Positions 42,112-50,542 of a DNA stretch of 64,000 nt are shown in pieces. The notes under the pieces are model-generated. The model had not been told where the DNA came from, did not search any database, and saw only the letters and a list, made by a program, of their open reading frames with translations. Positions within the stretch are counted from its first letter, which is position 1; every line of letters starts with the position of its first letter. Both the position numbers and the translations under genes were made by a program. This stretch comes from Acidobacteriota bacterium (lineage in GTDB: Bacteria > Acidobacteriota > Terriglobia > Bryobacterales > UBA6623). The DNA lies in the NCBI GenBank assembly GCA_016125275.1, contig WGMB01000009.1, positions 186,001 through 250,000 of the forward strand. The letters are read 5' to 3'.

Positions 42112-42998
42112 CGGCCGGCAAACCGGCTCAGCAGAAACTCCGCCAGCGAGGCCGTCTCGTCTTTCGGCGCGTCGCCCAAGGCCGGCGCGTACGCCACGGC
42201 CGGCACGCCGACCTGCGCGCAGCGGAGCTGAATCGCCAGCGCGTGCGCCGGGTGGTGGTTGAGGTGGCCCTTGCTGGTCACCGGACCGCCCGGCTGCGTG
42301 CTCAGCAGCCACACCGGCGGGTCGTCGGGCGTGATCAGCCCGCGCATGTCCACATCGGCCCGCACGGTTCGACCCTGCGGCCCCAGGACGGCGTCCCAGC
42401 TCGGCAGGCCGTAGAAAGCCGGGTTCGGCGCGTGGTACTGGATGGCGGGGACGCCCAGCACCTCCTCCCACTGCAGCAGGTCGTAGCTGAACTGGGTCGC
42501 CGAAGCGCCGGCTCCGACCAGCCGCGTGGACTCCCGCAACACCGGGTCGGGGTTGTCCGGGTCGGCCAGATCGTCGTGAAAGGCCAGCCACAGCGAGGTC
42601 CCCGCCCCGGCCGAGCCGCCGTGCGCCGCGAAACGCTCCTTGTCGAGGTTGTACTCGGCGGCGTGGGCGCGCAGAAACTGCACCGCCCGGGCGGCGTCGC
42701 GCAAGATGTCCTGGATCGGGGCGCTGGGCAAAAAGCGGTAGTTGATCGCCGCGTAGGAGACGCCCTCGCCGAGCATCCGCTCCAGCAGCGGCGCGGCGAC
42801 CTTGGACTTGTCCCCGCCCACGAAGCCGCCGCCGTGGATGAACAGCACCAGCGGCGTGGGCCGGTCCGAGGCCGCCAGCCAAAGGTCCAGCCGGTTGCGC
42901 TCGTGGGGACCGTAGGCCAGGTCGGCGCGGCTGGGGGGCGGCGCGGCGGTCAGTAGGCAGGGGAGGAGCAGCAGCAAGAGAAACGGCGCGCGCGGCAT
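42108..42998 (-). CDS. Exported HSL-type alpha/beta hydrolase (esterase/lipase)
   Basis: A 296-residue exported esterase. Signal peptide 1-19. The oxyanion-hole motif HGGG (55-58, FIHGGGFVGGD) and the nucleophile Ser129 in GGSAGAG define the hormone-sensitive-lipase-like family. The remaining triad is probably a late Asp and the His in LNHHPAHALAI. Such enzymes hydrolyse short acyl or acetyl esters, including those on sugars. The gene starts 9 nt after a TAGAAT element (43008-43013, minus), so it is probably leaderless. It follows a methyltransferase gene on the same strand, 19 bp apart. The -10 therefore lies in the spacer between the two genes. Confidence 0.85.
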   Translation of the reverse strand: MPRAPFLLLLLLPCLLTAAPPPSRADLAYGPHERNRLDLWLAASDRPTPLVLFIHGGGFVGGDKSKVAAPLLERMLGEGVSYAAINYRFLPSAPIQDILRDAARAVQFLRAHAAEYNLDKERFAAHGGSAGAGTSLWLAFHDDLADPDNPDPVLRESTRLVGAGASATQFSYDLLQWEEVLGVPAIQYHAPNPAFYGLPSWDAVLGPQGRTVRADVDMRGLITPDDPPVWLLSTQPGGPVTSKGHLNHHPAHALAIQLRCAQVGVPAVAYAPALGDAPKDETASLAEFLLSRFAGR

Positions 42999-43007
42999 GG
43001 CGGCCTG

Positions 43008-43013
43008 ATTCTA
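43008..43013 (-). promoter_or_regulatory. TAGAAT -10 element for the esterase gene
   Basis: Minus-strand CGCTAGAAT ends 9 nt before the ATG at 42998, in the 19-bp gap after the methyltransferase stop. Confidence 0.45.
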
Positions 43014-43017
43014 GCGC

Positions 43018-43878
43018 TCACTTGACGGCGACGACCACCGCTTCACCGCAAAAACGCCGCAGCGGGGGCAGCGCGCGGAACAGCGCCCGGTCCGCGCCTT
43101 CCAGCGTACCCAGCGCCAGACGCGCCCAAGGCTCGTGAAACCGGCCCCGCAGCAGACGTTTCGCCATCCCGAACGCGTTGAGCGGCTCGACCTCCACGCT
43201 CCGGAAGCGCGTTTGCAGCAGCCGCACGGCCCAGGGGCCGAAGATCAAGCCCTCGCCGGCCTCTTCGGGCTCGTTGGCGAGCCGCCAGCGCAAGCGCCGC
43301 AGCCCGTCGAGCGCCGGGTTGCCCCAGCCCTCGGCCAGCACCAGCCGTCCGCCGGGCCGGATCACCCGCACCACCTCGTCGAAGGCGCGAGGGTACTTGA
43401 GCGTGTGGTGGATGGCCGCGCAGGCGAACACGACGTCGAACTCGCCGTCGCCGAAGCAGCTCAAGTCGCTGGCGTCGCGGGCATGGCCGGTCACGCGCTC
43501 GGCCACGCCGCTGGCCCGGGCACGCCGCAAGCCGACCTCGATCGCGGCCGGCGACAGGTCGAGCAGCGCCGTGCGCGCCCCTTCGGTCGCCAGCACCACG
43601 CCCCATTCGCCGGTGCCGCAGCCGTAGTCGAGCGCGCGCAGCCCCGCGGCCGGCTCGGCGAACAGCCGCTCGAAGGCGCGCCGGTACAGCCGCCGCCGCT
43701 CGAAGAAGCCGCTGCGGGGGTTATCCATCTCGGCCAGAAAGATCCGGCGGTCCAGGCGCAGGTCGGCGTCGCTGGCATTCCCGCGCGGGGCGTAGACGGC
43801 GTCGTAGAAACGGCGCTCGGCGTCGACGTCGAGACTCACTGGGAACGAGGCTAGCAAACCCTGGGCCGAGAGCCGCAC
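43018..43878 (-). CDS. SAM-dependent methyltransferase (class I)
   Basis: A ~286-residue cytoplasmic methyltransferase. Motif I is LDYGCGTGEWGVVLA (near residue 82), then ALLDLSPAAIEVGLRRA and FDVVFACAAIHHTLKYPRAF (motif II region) and RPGGRLVLAEGWGNP (motif III). The profile resembles small-molecule or lipid/quinone methyltransferases of the UbiE type, but no substrate is indicated. The N-terminal start is unclear. A GTG at 43878 gives the length stated, and a GTG at 43839 would begin SLDVDAERRFYDAVYA, which also fits the family. Neither has a clear ribosome binding site. It is divergent from the histidine kinase and upstream of the esterase. Confidence 0.8.
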   Translation of the reverse strand: MRLSAQGLLASFPVSLDVDAERRFYDAVYAPRGNASDADLRLDRRIFLAEMDNPRSGFFERRRLYRRAFERLFAEPAAGLRALDYGCGTGEWGVVLATEGARTALLDLSPAAIEVGLRRARASGVAERVTGHARDASDLSCFGDGEFDVVFACAAIHHTLKYPRAFDEVVRVIRPGGRLVLAEGWGNPALDGLRRLRWRLANEPEEAGEGLIFGPWAVRLLQTRFRSVEVEPLNAFGMAKRLLRGRFHEPWARLALGTLEGADRALFRALPPLRRFCGEAVVVAVK

Positions 43879-43928
43879 GAGAATTCCGGGGCTGGCGAGA
43901 CGAGCGGAACCCGCCGATATGCACTGAC

Positions 43929-45644
43929 GTGGGTTCGGTTTCCGTCAAGCCGCCGCACGCGGACCAAGCCGCTTCGGCCCGCGTTGCGTCGCAACGGTCC
44001 GACAAGCGCGCGCAGGCCCGCGCCAAGGCGGCCCCAACCGCGGAACCGAACGCCCAGTCGCGAGCACGCTTCGAGAAGCGGCTGCTGAACCTGCACAGGA
44101 CCGCCGGCGCCGCCGCGCTCAGCATCGGCGTCGTAGGAATGGTCGGCTGGATCGGCCAACACACCCTGCTGCAGTCGGCCATTCCGGGCGCGGCCACCAT
44201 GAAGTTCAACACGGCGGCGTGCATCATCCTGTGCTCGCTGTCCCTGCTGCTTTCGCGGGGCTCTCCACGCTCGGCGCTCGGGTTTGCGCTGACGGCCGGT
44301 TCGGTGGCCCTGGCCACCATGGCCGAGTACGTCTTCGGCGTCAACCTCGGCGTCGATGAGCTCCTGTTCAAGGATCCCAACTCAGCGGTCTATCCCGGCC
44401 GCATGTCGGTCGCGACCGCGCTGGCGATCCTGTCGCAGGCGACGGCCACGGTCTGCGCCTTGGCGCGGCGGTTCGCGCCGGCGCATTGCCTGTCGTTGGT
44501 TTCGGGGGCGGTGGGCCTCTTGGCTCTAGTGGGCTATGCCAACGGCTTCCAGTCGCTGTATGACCTCTTTATGTTCAGCTCGATCGCCGTTCACACCGCC
44601 ATGGCCGTCGTGCTGATGGCTTTGGCGCTGCTCTTTTACGCCCCGCACGAGGGGTTGATGGGACTGTTCAACAGCGATTCGCTGGGCGGCTCGACTGCCC
44701 GCCGGCTGCTGCCGTTCGCGATCCTGGCGCCGATTCTGCTCGGCTGGCTTCGGCTCGAAGGCGAGCGAGCCGGCTACTACGACTCCACCTTCGGGGCGGC
44801 CTTGACGACGCTCGGCTCGGTCGTCGTCCTCAGCCTGGTGATCTACCTGACGGCCCGTAGCCTCCACCAGGTGGACATGGCTCGCCGCCGAGCCCAGCGC
44901 GCCGAGCAGGCTGCCGCGCGCCGGCTCCAGCTCGCCAACGCCGAGCTCAGACAGTTCGCCTACAGCGTCTCCCACGACATCAAGGGGCCTTTGTCTTCCG
45001 TCCTAGGGCTCGCTCGACTCGCCCTCGAGGATCTCGAGCAAGGCAATCTCGTCGAGACCCGGCACGCCCTGGGAGAGATCGACGCCCGCGCCGGACGGCT
45101 CTCGCGCTTGGTCGACGACACCCTCGAGCTCACCCGAGCTGACCTGCTGGCCGAATCCCGCGCGCGCAAATCCGTCGCAGCCATCGCCGAGGAAGCCTGC
45201 ACCCAGCTCCGCCGCATGGCGGAAGCGGCGCGCGTCGAGCTCACCGTCGACGCCGAAGGTCCGCATGAGATTCAGACCCAGCCGGCGCGGCTGAGCTCGG
45301 CCCTGCACAATCTAGTGGAGAACGCCATCAAGTACCGCAGCCCGCTCCGGGACCGCAATTGGGTTCGGATCACCATTCGGGGTGCGGCCGAGACCGGGAT
45401 CCGCATCGAGGTCGCCGACAACGGCCTGGGAATCCCTATCAGTTCCCAAAAGGATGTCTTTCGCCTTTACCTGCGCTTCCACCCGAACGTGGCGGCGGGC
45501 ACAGGCCTGGGTCTGGCACTGGTCAAGCGCCAAGCGAGCTACCTGGGCGCGGCCGTGGATTTCCGCAGCGACAGCGAAGGCACGACCTTCTCCTTGACAT
45601 TGCCGCCGGAGCCCAAAGCGTCCGAAAAGCCGGATCAGCCGTAG
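43929..45644 (+). CDS. Orphan membrane sensor histidine kinase
   Basis: A 571-residue kinase. Roughly eight hydrophobic helices lie at 55-305, not a typical periplasmic sensor loop, so the signal may be within the membrane. A short coiled linker (310-340) leads to the HisKA domain with the phospho-acceptor His349 in YSVSHDIKGPLSSVLG. The HATPase_c domain has N-box NLVENAIKYRSP, G1 VADNGLGIP and G2 AGTGLGLALVK. All boxes look intact. No response regulator is adjacent, so the partner is elsewhere. The GTG start at 43929 is uncertain, and the first ~50 residues are Ala/Arg-rich and may be disordered. The 3' end overlaps the convergent DUF1552 gene by 10 bp. Confidence 0.9.
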   Translation: MGSVSVKPPHADQAASARVASQRSDKRAQARAKAAPTAEPNAQSRARFEKRLLNLHRTAGAAALSIGVVGMVGWIGQHTLLQSAIPGAATMKFNTAACIILCSLSLLLSRGSPRSALGFALTAGSVALATMAEYVFGVNLGVDELLFKDPNSAVYPGRMSVATALAILSQATATVCALARRFAPAHCLSLVSGAVGLLALVGYANGFQSLYDLFMFSSIAVHTAMAVVLMALALLFYAPHEGLMGLFNSDSLGGSTARRLLPFAILAPILLGWLRLEGERAGYYDSTFGAALTTLGSVVVLSLVIYLTARSLHQVDMARRRAQRAEQAAARRLQLANAELRQFAYSVSHDIKGPLSSVLGLARLALEDLEQGNLVETRHALGEIDARAGRLSRLVDDTLELTRADLLAESRARKSVAAIAEEACTQLRRMAEAARVELTVDAEGPHEIQTQPARLSSALHNLVENAIKYRSPLRDRNWVRITIRGAAETGIRIEVADNGLGIPISSQKDVFRLYLRFHPNVAAGTGLGLALVKRQASYLGAAVDFRSDSEGTTFSLTLPPEPKASEKPDQP

Positions 45645-46969
45645 AGCTCGGACATCTCGCCGGAGCTGTCGGAGAAGCCCTGCGTCGGAATCTCCATGCG
45701 GTCCAGAGCCGTCACGAACAGGTTCGACAGCGGCGTCTCTTCCTTGAACCGCAGGAAGCGTCCCGGCTGCAGGCCCATCCCCCGGCCGCCGGCCAGAATC
45801 AGCGGATAGTTCTTGTTGTTGTGGGTCTGGCTGTTGCTGCTGCCATAGAAGGCCAGCGTATTGTCCAACAAGGTGCCCTCGCCTTCGGGCGTCGAGCGCA
45901 GCCGCTCCAGGAAGGCTCCGAACTCCCCGGCCATGTGACGATCCCACAAGCCCAGCTCTTCAGCGCCGTTTTCCTTGTTCCAGTCGTGCGCCAGCTTGTG
46001 CAGCGTGCCGGCGAAGCCGAGCAACTGCGGGAACTTGCCGGCCTTGGACGAGAAGTCGCCCATGCTGCCGATCTGGTAGGTCGCCACCCGCGTCGAGTCG
46101 GTCCGGAAGGCCAGGTAGATGAGGTCGTACATCGTCCGCATCAGGTCCTTCGGAGCCTGGTCGTCGGCTTCGAGCTTCAGCATCTCGCGGTCGGCGTCGG
46201 TCAGCTCCGGCCGGGGAATCTCGAGCCAAGCCTGCGAGCGCTCCACCCGCTCCTCGATCTGCCGCACCGATTCGAGGTACTCGTCGAGCTTGGCCTGATC
46301 CTGCGCGCCCAGGTCGCGCCGCACCTGCTTGGAGTGCTCCACCACGCGGTCGAGCATGCTGGCCGAGCTGCGCAGCGAGCGCCGTTCGCGCGACAAGTCC
46401 CCGTCGCCCGCGCCGAACAGCCGGTTGAACACCGTCCGAGGCGAGTTGAGCGCCGGAATCGGGTGCCCGTTCTCACTGAACGACAGCGTGCTGGCCCGCG
46501 ACGGCTCGCCCACGCCGCCGTCCGTGGAGAGCACCAGCGACGGGTAGCGCGTGTGATGCCCCACCGCGGCGGCCATCACCTGGTCCACCGAGACCGTATT
46601 GCGCAGGAACCGCCCCTCGAGCTTGCTGCCGGTCAGGAAGGTGTCAGCCGTATCGTGCGCGCCCATGTCGCGGCACTGCGGGTGCGACAAGCCCTCGAGG
46701 ATGAGGATGTCGTTGCGCAGCGGCTCGAGCACTTCGAGCGTCTTGGTGAACCGGAAGTCCCGCTCGCCGCCTTCGGGGAACCAGCGCCAGTGGGCGTGCT
46801 CGGAGTCCTTGTCCGGCAGGCTCACGCCGTAGGGAAAGTAGAACGAGCAGAAGCGCTTGGGCGCCGCCGACGTCCCCTTGGCCTCCGCCATGCAATCGAG
46901 GAAGGGCAGCGCGAGGGCCACGCCTGCTCCACGGAGAACGGTTCTACGGTCGAGTCGGCGGGTTCGCAT
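45635..46969 (-). CDS. DUF1552 protein, Tat-type exported
   Basis: A 444-residue protein of the DUF1552 family. It begins with a twin-arginine-like leader (MRTRRLDRRTVLRGAGVALA) and is therefore probably exported folded. The body has the family's start FCSFYFPYGVSLP, DILILEGLSHPQCRDMGAHD, and later GSSNSQTHNNKNYPLILAGG, which recalls the metal-binding alkaline-phosphatase/sulfatase-like fold of this family. Its function is unknown. It is characteristically encoded beside DUF1592 proteins in Planctomycetota and Acidobacteriota, as here, where it starts 14 bp after the DUF1592 gene. This makes a two-gene operon. It overlaps the convergent kinase at its 3' end. Confidence 0.9.
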   Translation of the reverse strand: MRTRRLDRRTVLRGAGVALALPFLDCMAEAKGTSAAPKRFCSFYFPYGVSLPDKDSEHAHWRWFPEGGERDFRFTKTLEVLEPLRNDILILEGLSHPQCRDMGAHDTADTFLTGSKLEGRFLRNTVSVDQVMAAAVGHHTRYPSLVLSTDGGVGEPSRASTLSFSENGHPIPALNSPRTVFNRLFGAGDGDLSRERRSLRSSASMLDRVVEHSKQVRRDLGAQDQAKLDEYLESVRQIEERVERSQAWLEIPRPELTDADREMLKLEADDQAPKDLMRTMYDLIYLAFRTDSTRVATYQIGSMGDFSSKAGKFPQLLGFAGTLHKLAHDWNKENGAEELGLWDRHMAGEFGAFLERLRSTPEGEGTLLDNTLAFYGSSNSQTHNNKNYPLILAGGRGMGLQPGRFLRFKEETPLSNLFVTALDRMEIPTQGFSDSSGEMSELYG

Positions 46970-46983
46970 AAGGGGATTGGTCC

Positions 46984-49470
46984 TTACTTTGTCCGAAACA
47001 GGTCGCTTTTGACAACCTCTTCGAGCAAAGTTCGCAATTTCAGGTCGTTTTCGACGAAGCGCGCGGTCAGGCCGTCGACTTCCTTCTCGTCGGCCAGCTC
47101 CAGCGAGCGGCCCAGCGAGTACGCCAGCAACTTGGTGACGATCGTCCGGGCGAAGTCGTCGCGCCGCTTGCCGAGCAGATAGCCGCGCAGGTCGTCCACG
47201 CCGGCGATCTCGGTTCCGTCGGGCAGCGTCTCGTGGGTGTCGACGGGCAGCAGATCGAACTCCGGCGGCGGCGGTTCCTTGTCCTTGTCCTTCTTCTTGG
47301 CCTCGGCGCCTTCGCCCTCGGCTTCGGGCTCGGGGCGCGGCTTGAGCTTGCGAATCTCGTTGCGCCATTGCCCGATGGCGTCAAAGTGCTCGAAGGCCAC
47401 GCCCCAGGGGTCGATATCGACGTGGCAAGAGGCGCAGGCGGCGTCCTTGCGGTGGGCTCGGAGCTGCTCCCGCACTGACAGGCCGGCCATCTCGGGGCTC
47501 TCCGAGTCCAGCTCGGGCACGTTCGCCGGCGGAGGCGGCGGCGGATCGTCCAGCAACCGCTTGCGCACCCACACGGCCCGCTTGATCGGATGCGAATCCT
47601 CGCCGGTCGAGTTGCCCAGCAGCAGCGACGCCTGCGTCAGCAGCCCGCCGCGCGGGCTCGTCCGCTCCAGCGGCACGCGCCGAAACGCCGAGCCCCACAC
47701 GCCCTCGATGCCGTAGTGCCGCGCCATCGTCTCGTTGAGCATCAGAAAGTCCGAGTCGATCAGATTCACGGCGCTGAGGTCGTGGCGCAGTAGCTCCATG
47801 AAGAACTGCCGCGTCTCCTCGCGGATCTGCCGCTTGAGGTTGTCGTTGAAGCCCGGGTAGTACTCCGGGTGGATCGCCACCCGGTCCATGGCGTCGAGGT
47901 AGAGCCAACTGCCCAGAAACTCGTCAGTGAAGGCCCAGGCGCGCTCGTCGCCGAGCATCCGCTCGACCTCCGCGCCGAGCGTATCGGGTTCGAGCAGCTC
48001 GCCGCTCTCGGCCAGCGCGAACAGGCGCTCGTCGGGCATCGTGCTCCACAGCAGATACGAGAGCCGAGAGGCCGTCTCCCAGGCGTCCAGCGGGCGCTTG
48101 GCCTGGCTGTCGGGCTCCATCAGGTAGAGGAACTCCGGGCTGATGAGCACCATCGCCAGCGTCTCGCGGATGCGCTCCTCGAACACCGGGAAGGCCTCCT
48201 GCTGCGCCCGGAAGAAGCTCACGTAGCTCTCCACGGCCCAGTCCTCGGGCGGCCGTCGCCAAGCCCTCGTCATGAACCGCTTCAGGACCTGCCGGGCGTA
48301 TTCGGTCTCGTCGCTCTCGCGCAGCTGCGACTCGAACAGGATGCGCTTGTGATGAGCCGGCGGATACTCGTCGTAGATGGGGCCGGTGAAGGTCACCTTG
48401 TCGACGCGCACCTTCGGGTAGTCCGGCTCCTCGGGGTAGTAGCTCTCCTTCTTGCCGTTTTCCTTCTCGCGCGTCTGCAGCTTCGGCTTCGGGGTGCCGT
48501 CGTCATAGACGTTGGTCACGCGCACCACCAGCCCCGGGTACTTGCTCTGCCCGCGCACCGGCTTCGGATAGTTCTCCATGTAGCCGGTGACGGTGAACGT
48601 CCGCGCCTCTTCGGAGTCGAGCTCGAACGTCCCGGCCGTGCGGAACATGATCTCGGTGTCCGGGCGAAAACCCACCGACACCTGCATGATCGGCGGCCCC
48701 TTGCCGGGCTTGAGCTCCGCCCCGGCGGTCACGGTCACCACAAAGCGGCCCTCTTCGGGGTAGCAGGGGTCGATGTGGCCCAGGAAGGCGTCCGTGCGGC
48801 TGATGAGGTTCTTGGCCGGCTGCTCCTCGCGCAACAGCCACTGGTCGAGATTGGTCGCCGTGAAGGTCCGGTCGAAGATCTCCATCGGCTCGGGCTCGGT
48901 CACGATCACCCGCTCCATGGCGGCCCGCGCGGCCTCCAGGTAGTACTCGAGCTGCGTGGCGGTCATCCGCAACGACAAGGCGTTGTTGTGGAAGCCGTCG
49001 CGCGACATGCCGTCGGGAGGGATGTCCCGCGCGTAGTCCATCTCGTAGCCGAGCAGATCGGTCATCGTCCGCTGATACTCGGTGCGATTCAGACGCCGCA
49101 GGACCGTGCGGCCGTCGGTGCTGCGCCGCTGCTCGGCCGCGCGCTCGACCGCGGCCCGCAGCACGGCGATGGCTTGGTCGCGCTCGGCGGCCTCCGGGTG
49201 CGGCGCGCCCTTGGGAGGCATCTCCCCGCGGCGCAGCTTGTTGAGCACGTTGCCCCAAATCTCGGCCGCGCGACGATTCTCGACCAAATCGTCGGGAACG
49301 TCGTCGAGCCGCAAATTGGCAAGCTGCAGGGCCGGGCCGTGGCAGGAGTAGCAATAGCTCTCGAGCAGCGGCTGGACCTCGCCGACAAAGGCGGCCGGCT
49401 CCGCCGCCCTGCCGCCGGGGACGGCGACCAGGCACAGCGCAATCACAACCGACGGGAACGAGAGCTTCAT
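46984..49470 (-). CDS. DUF1587/DUF1592/DUF1588/DUF1585 cytochrome-like protein
   Basis: An 828-residue exported protein. Signal peptide 1-22. A c-type heme motif CYSCH lies near residue 40, with MPPKGAPHP about 45 residues later as a candidate Met ligand. Then come the DUF1587 (RRLNRTEYQRTMTDLLGYEM), DUF1595/DUF1592 (RFMTRAWRRPPEDWAVESYV, DAWETASRLSYLLWSTMPDE) and DUF1588 (WGSAFRRVPLERTSPRGGLL, then CASCHVDIDPWGVAFEHFD) modules, with a DUF1585-like end (VTKLLAYSLGRSLE). The CASCH near 680 may be a second heme site or a structural Cys pair. Such proteins are linked to extracytoplasmic electron transfer or polymer use in Planctomycetota, but the activity is unproven. Start at 49470 is chosen for the signal peptide. 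Confidence 0.9.
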   Translation of the reverse strand: MKLSFPSVVIALCLVAVPGGRAAEPAAFVGEVQPLLESYCYSCHGPALQLANLRLDDVPDDLVENRRAAEIWGNVLNKLRRGEMPPKGAPHPEAAERDQAIAVLRAAVERAAEQRRSTDGRTVLRRLNRTEYQRTMTDLLGYEMDYARDIPPDGMSRDGFHNNALSLRMTATQLEYYLEAARAAMERVIVTEPEPMEIFDRTFTATNLDQWLLREEQPAKNLISRTDAFLGHIDPCYPEEGRFVVTVTAGAELKPGKGPPIMQVSVGFRPDTEIMFRTAGTFELDSEEARTFTVTGYMENYPKPVRGQSKYPGLVVRVTNVYDDGTPKPKLQTREKENGKKESYYPEEPDYPKVRVDKVTFTGPIYDEYPPAHHKRILFESQLRESDETEYARQVLKRFMTRAWRRPPEDWAVESYVSFFRAQQEAFPVFEERIRETLAMVLISPEFLYLMEPDSQAKRPLDAWETASRLSYLLWSTMPDERLFALAESGELLEPDTLGAEVERMLGDERAWAFTDEFLGSWLYLDAMDRVAIHPEYYPGFNDNLKRQIREETRQFFMELLRHDLSAVNLIDSDFLMLNETMARHYGIEGVWGSAFRRVPLERTSPRGGLLTQASLLLGNSTGEDSHPIKRAVWVRKRLLDDPPPPPPANVPELDSESPEMAGLSVREQLRAHRKDAACASCHVDIDPWGVAFEHFDAIGQWRNEIRKLKPRPEPEAEGEGAEAKKKDKDKEPPPPEFDLLPVDTHETLPDGTEIAGVDDLRGYLLGKRRDDFARTIVTKLLAYSLGRSLELADEKEVDGLTARFVENDLKLRTLLEEVVKSDLFRTK

Positions 49471-49577
49471 TGCAGCAATCGGCTCATTGTACTGAACCCT
49501 CAAAACTAGATCGACAGGCAACGGCGGCGCGACCACGCCCGAGAGCCTCCCGGCGCGCTCTGCCGCTGAGCGGAAAC

Positions 49578-50327
49578 CTAAACCGACCCGAGGCCGCCGT
49601 CGACCGGGAGATCGATTCCCGTGATGTAGCTGCTCTCATCCGAGGCCAGGAACACAGCGGCGGAGGCTATCTCTTCCGGCCTGCCGATGCGGCCCAGCGG
49701 GACCGACGCCATGAACTGCTTGCGACCGGCCTCCTCGGCCTCCTTGGTCGGAAACTGCTCGCCGAACATCGCCGTCTCGATCGGGCCGGGGCTGATGACG
49801 TTGGCGCGAATCCCGCGCTTGGAAAGCTCGGACGACCAAGTCCGGACGTAGGAGCGTACGGCCGCCTTGGTCGCCGTGTACGCGCCGTAGGCCGGGAAGC
49901 CCTTGGTCCAGACGACGGAGCTGGTGAGGATGATGGATGCGCCGTCCCGGAGCAGCGGAAGCGCCTTCTGCACGGTGAAGTAGGCCCCTCGGGCGTTGAT
50001 GTCGAAGGTTCTGTCAAAATGCTCCGGCGTGGAATCGGCGAGCGTCACCGTCTCCAAGATGCCGGCGTTGGCGAACAGGACGTCGATCCCGCCCTTTGCC
50101 GCGCCGACCTCGGCGTAGAGACGATCGAGGTCCTCCAGCTTGGATACATCCACTGGGACGGCCGAAACATTCTCGCCGATCTCCGCAGCCGCCTTGTCGA
50201 GCTCCGACTGGCGGCGGCCGCAGATGAACACGTATGCGCCTTCGGCCGCAAAGCGCTTGGCGGTCGCCAAGCCGATCCCTACGTTGCCGCCCGTGACGAC
50301 TGCAACCTTTCCGTCAAGCAATGCCAT
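49578..50327 (-). CDS. Short-chain dehydrogenase/reductase
   Basis: A 249-residue SDR. The NAD(P) site VVTGGNVGIGLATA (TGxxxGIG, about 11-24), NAG (FANAGILE), the catalytic Ser in ILTSSVVW and Tyr/Lys in YGAYTATK (YxxxK) are all present. The C-terminus PVDGGLGSV is typical of the classical family. The substrate is unknown. It is cytoplasmic. GGGAG precedes the ATG at 50327 by about 6 nt. Downstream (49471-49577) is a 107-bp gap before the DUF1592 start, so these are probably separate units. Confidence 0.9.
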   Translation of the reverse strand: MALLDGKVAVVTGGNVGIGLATAKRFAAEGAYVFICGRRQSELDKAAAEIGENVSAVPVDVSKLEDLDRLYAEVGAAKGGIDVLFANAGILETVTLADSTPEHFDRTFDINARGAYFTVQKALPLLRDGASIILTSSVVWTKGFPAYGAYTATKAAVRSYVRTWSSELSKRGIRANVISPGPIETAMFGEQFPTKEAEEAGRKQFMASVPLGRIGRPEEIASAAVFLASDESSYITGIDLPVDGGLGSV

Positions 50328-50542
50328 GGTGTGTGCTCCCTACGGGAGTGGAATCCGTAAATTTCTCGACGCGCCGGGCGATGCAGCCGCGACTCGCTCG
50401 TGGAGTCTCGGGGGATCTCGGGAGCGTTCCCGCTGCCAAACCCCGCACCGCCGCAGATCCATGATAGGCGGGAACGAGGGGCGGCTCGGGCCGGCCGGAG
50501 TACGCCAACGGACCAAGCCGGTGATCCGCCGCCGGGCGGCCC

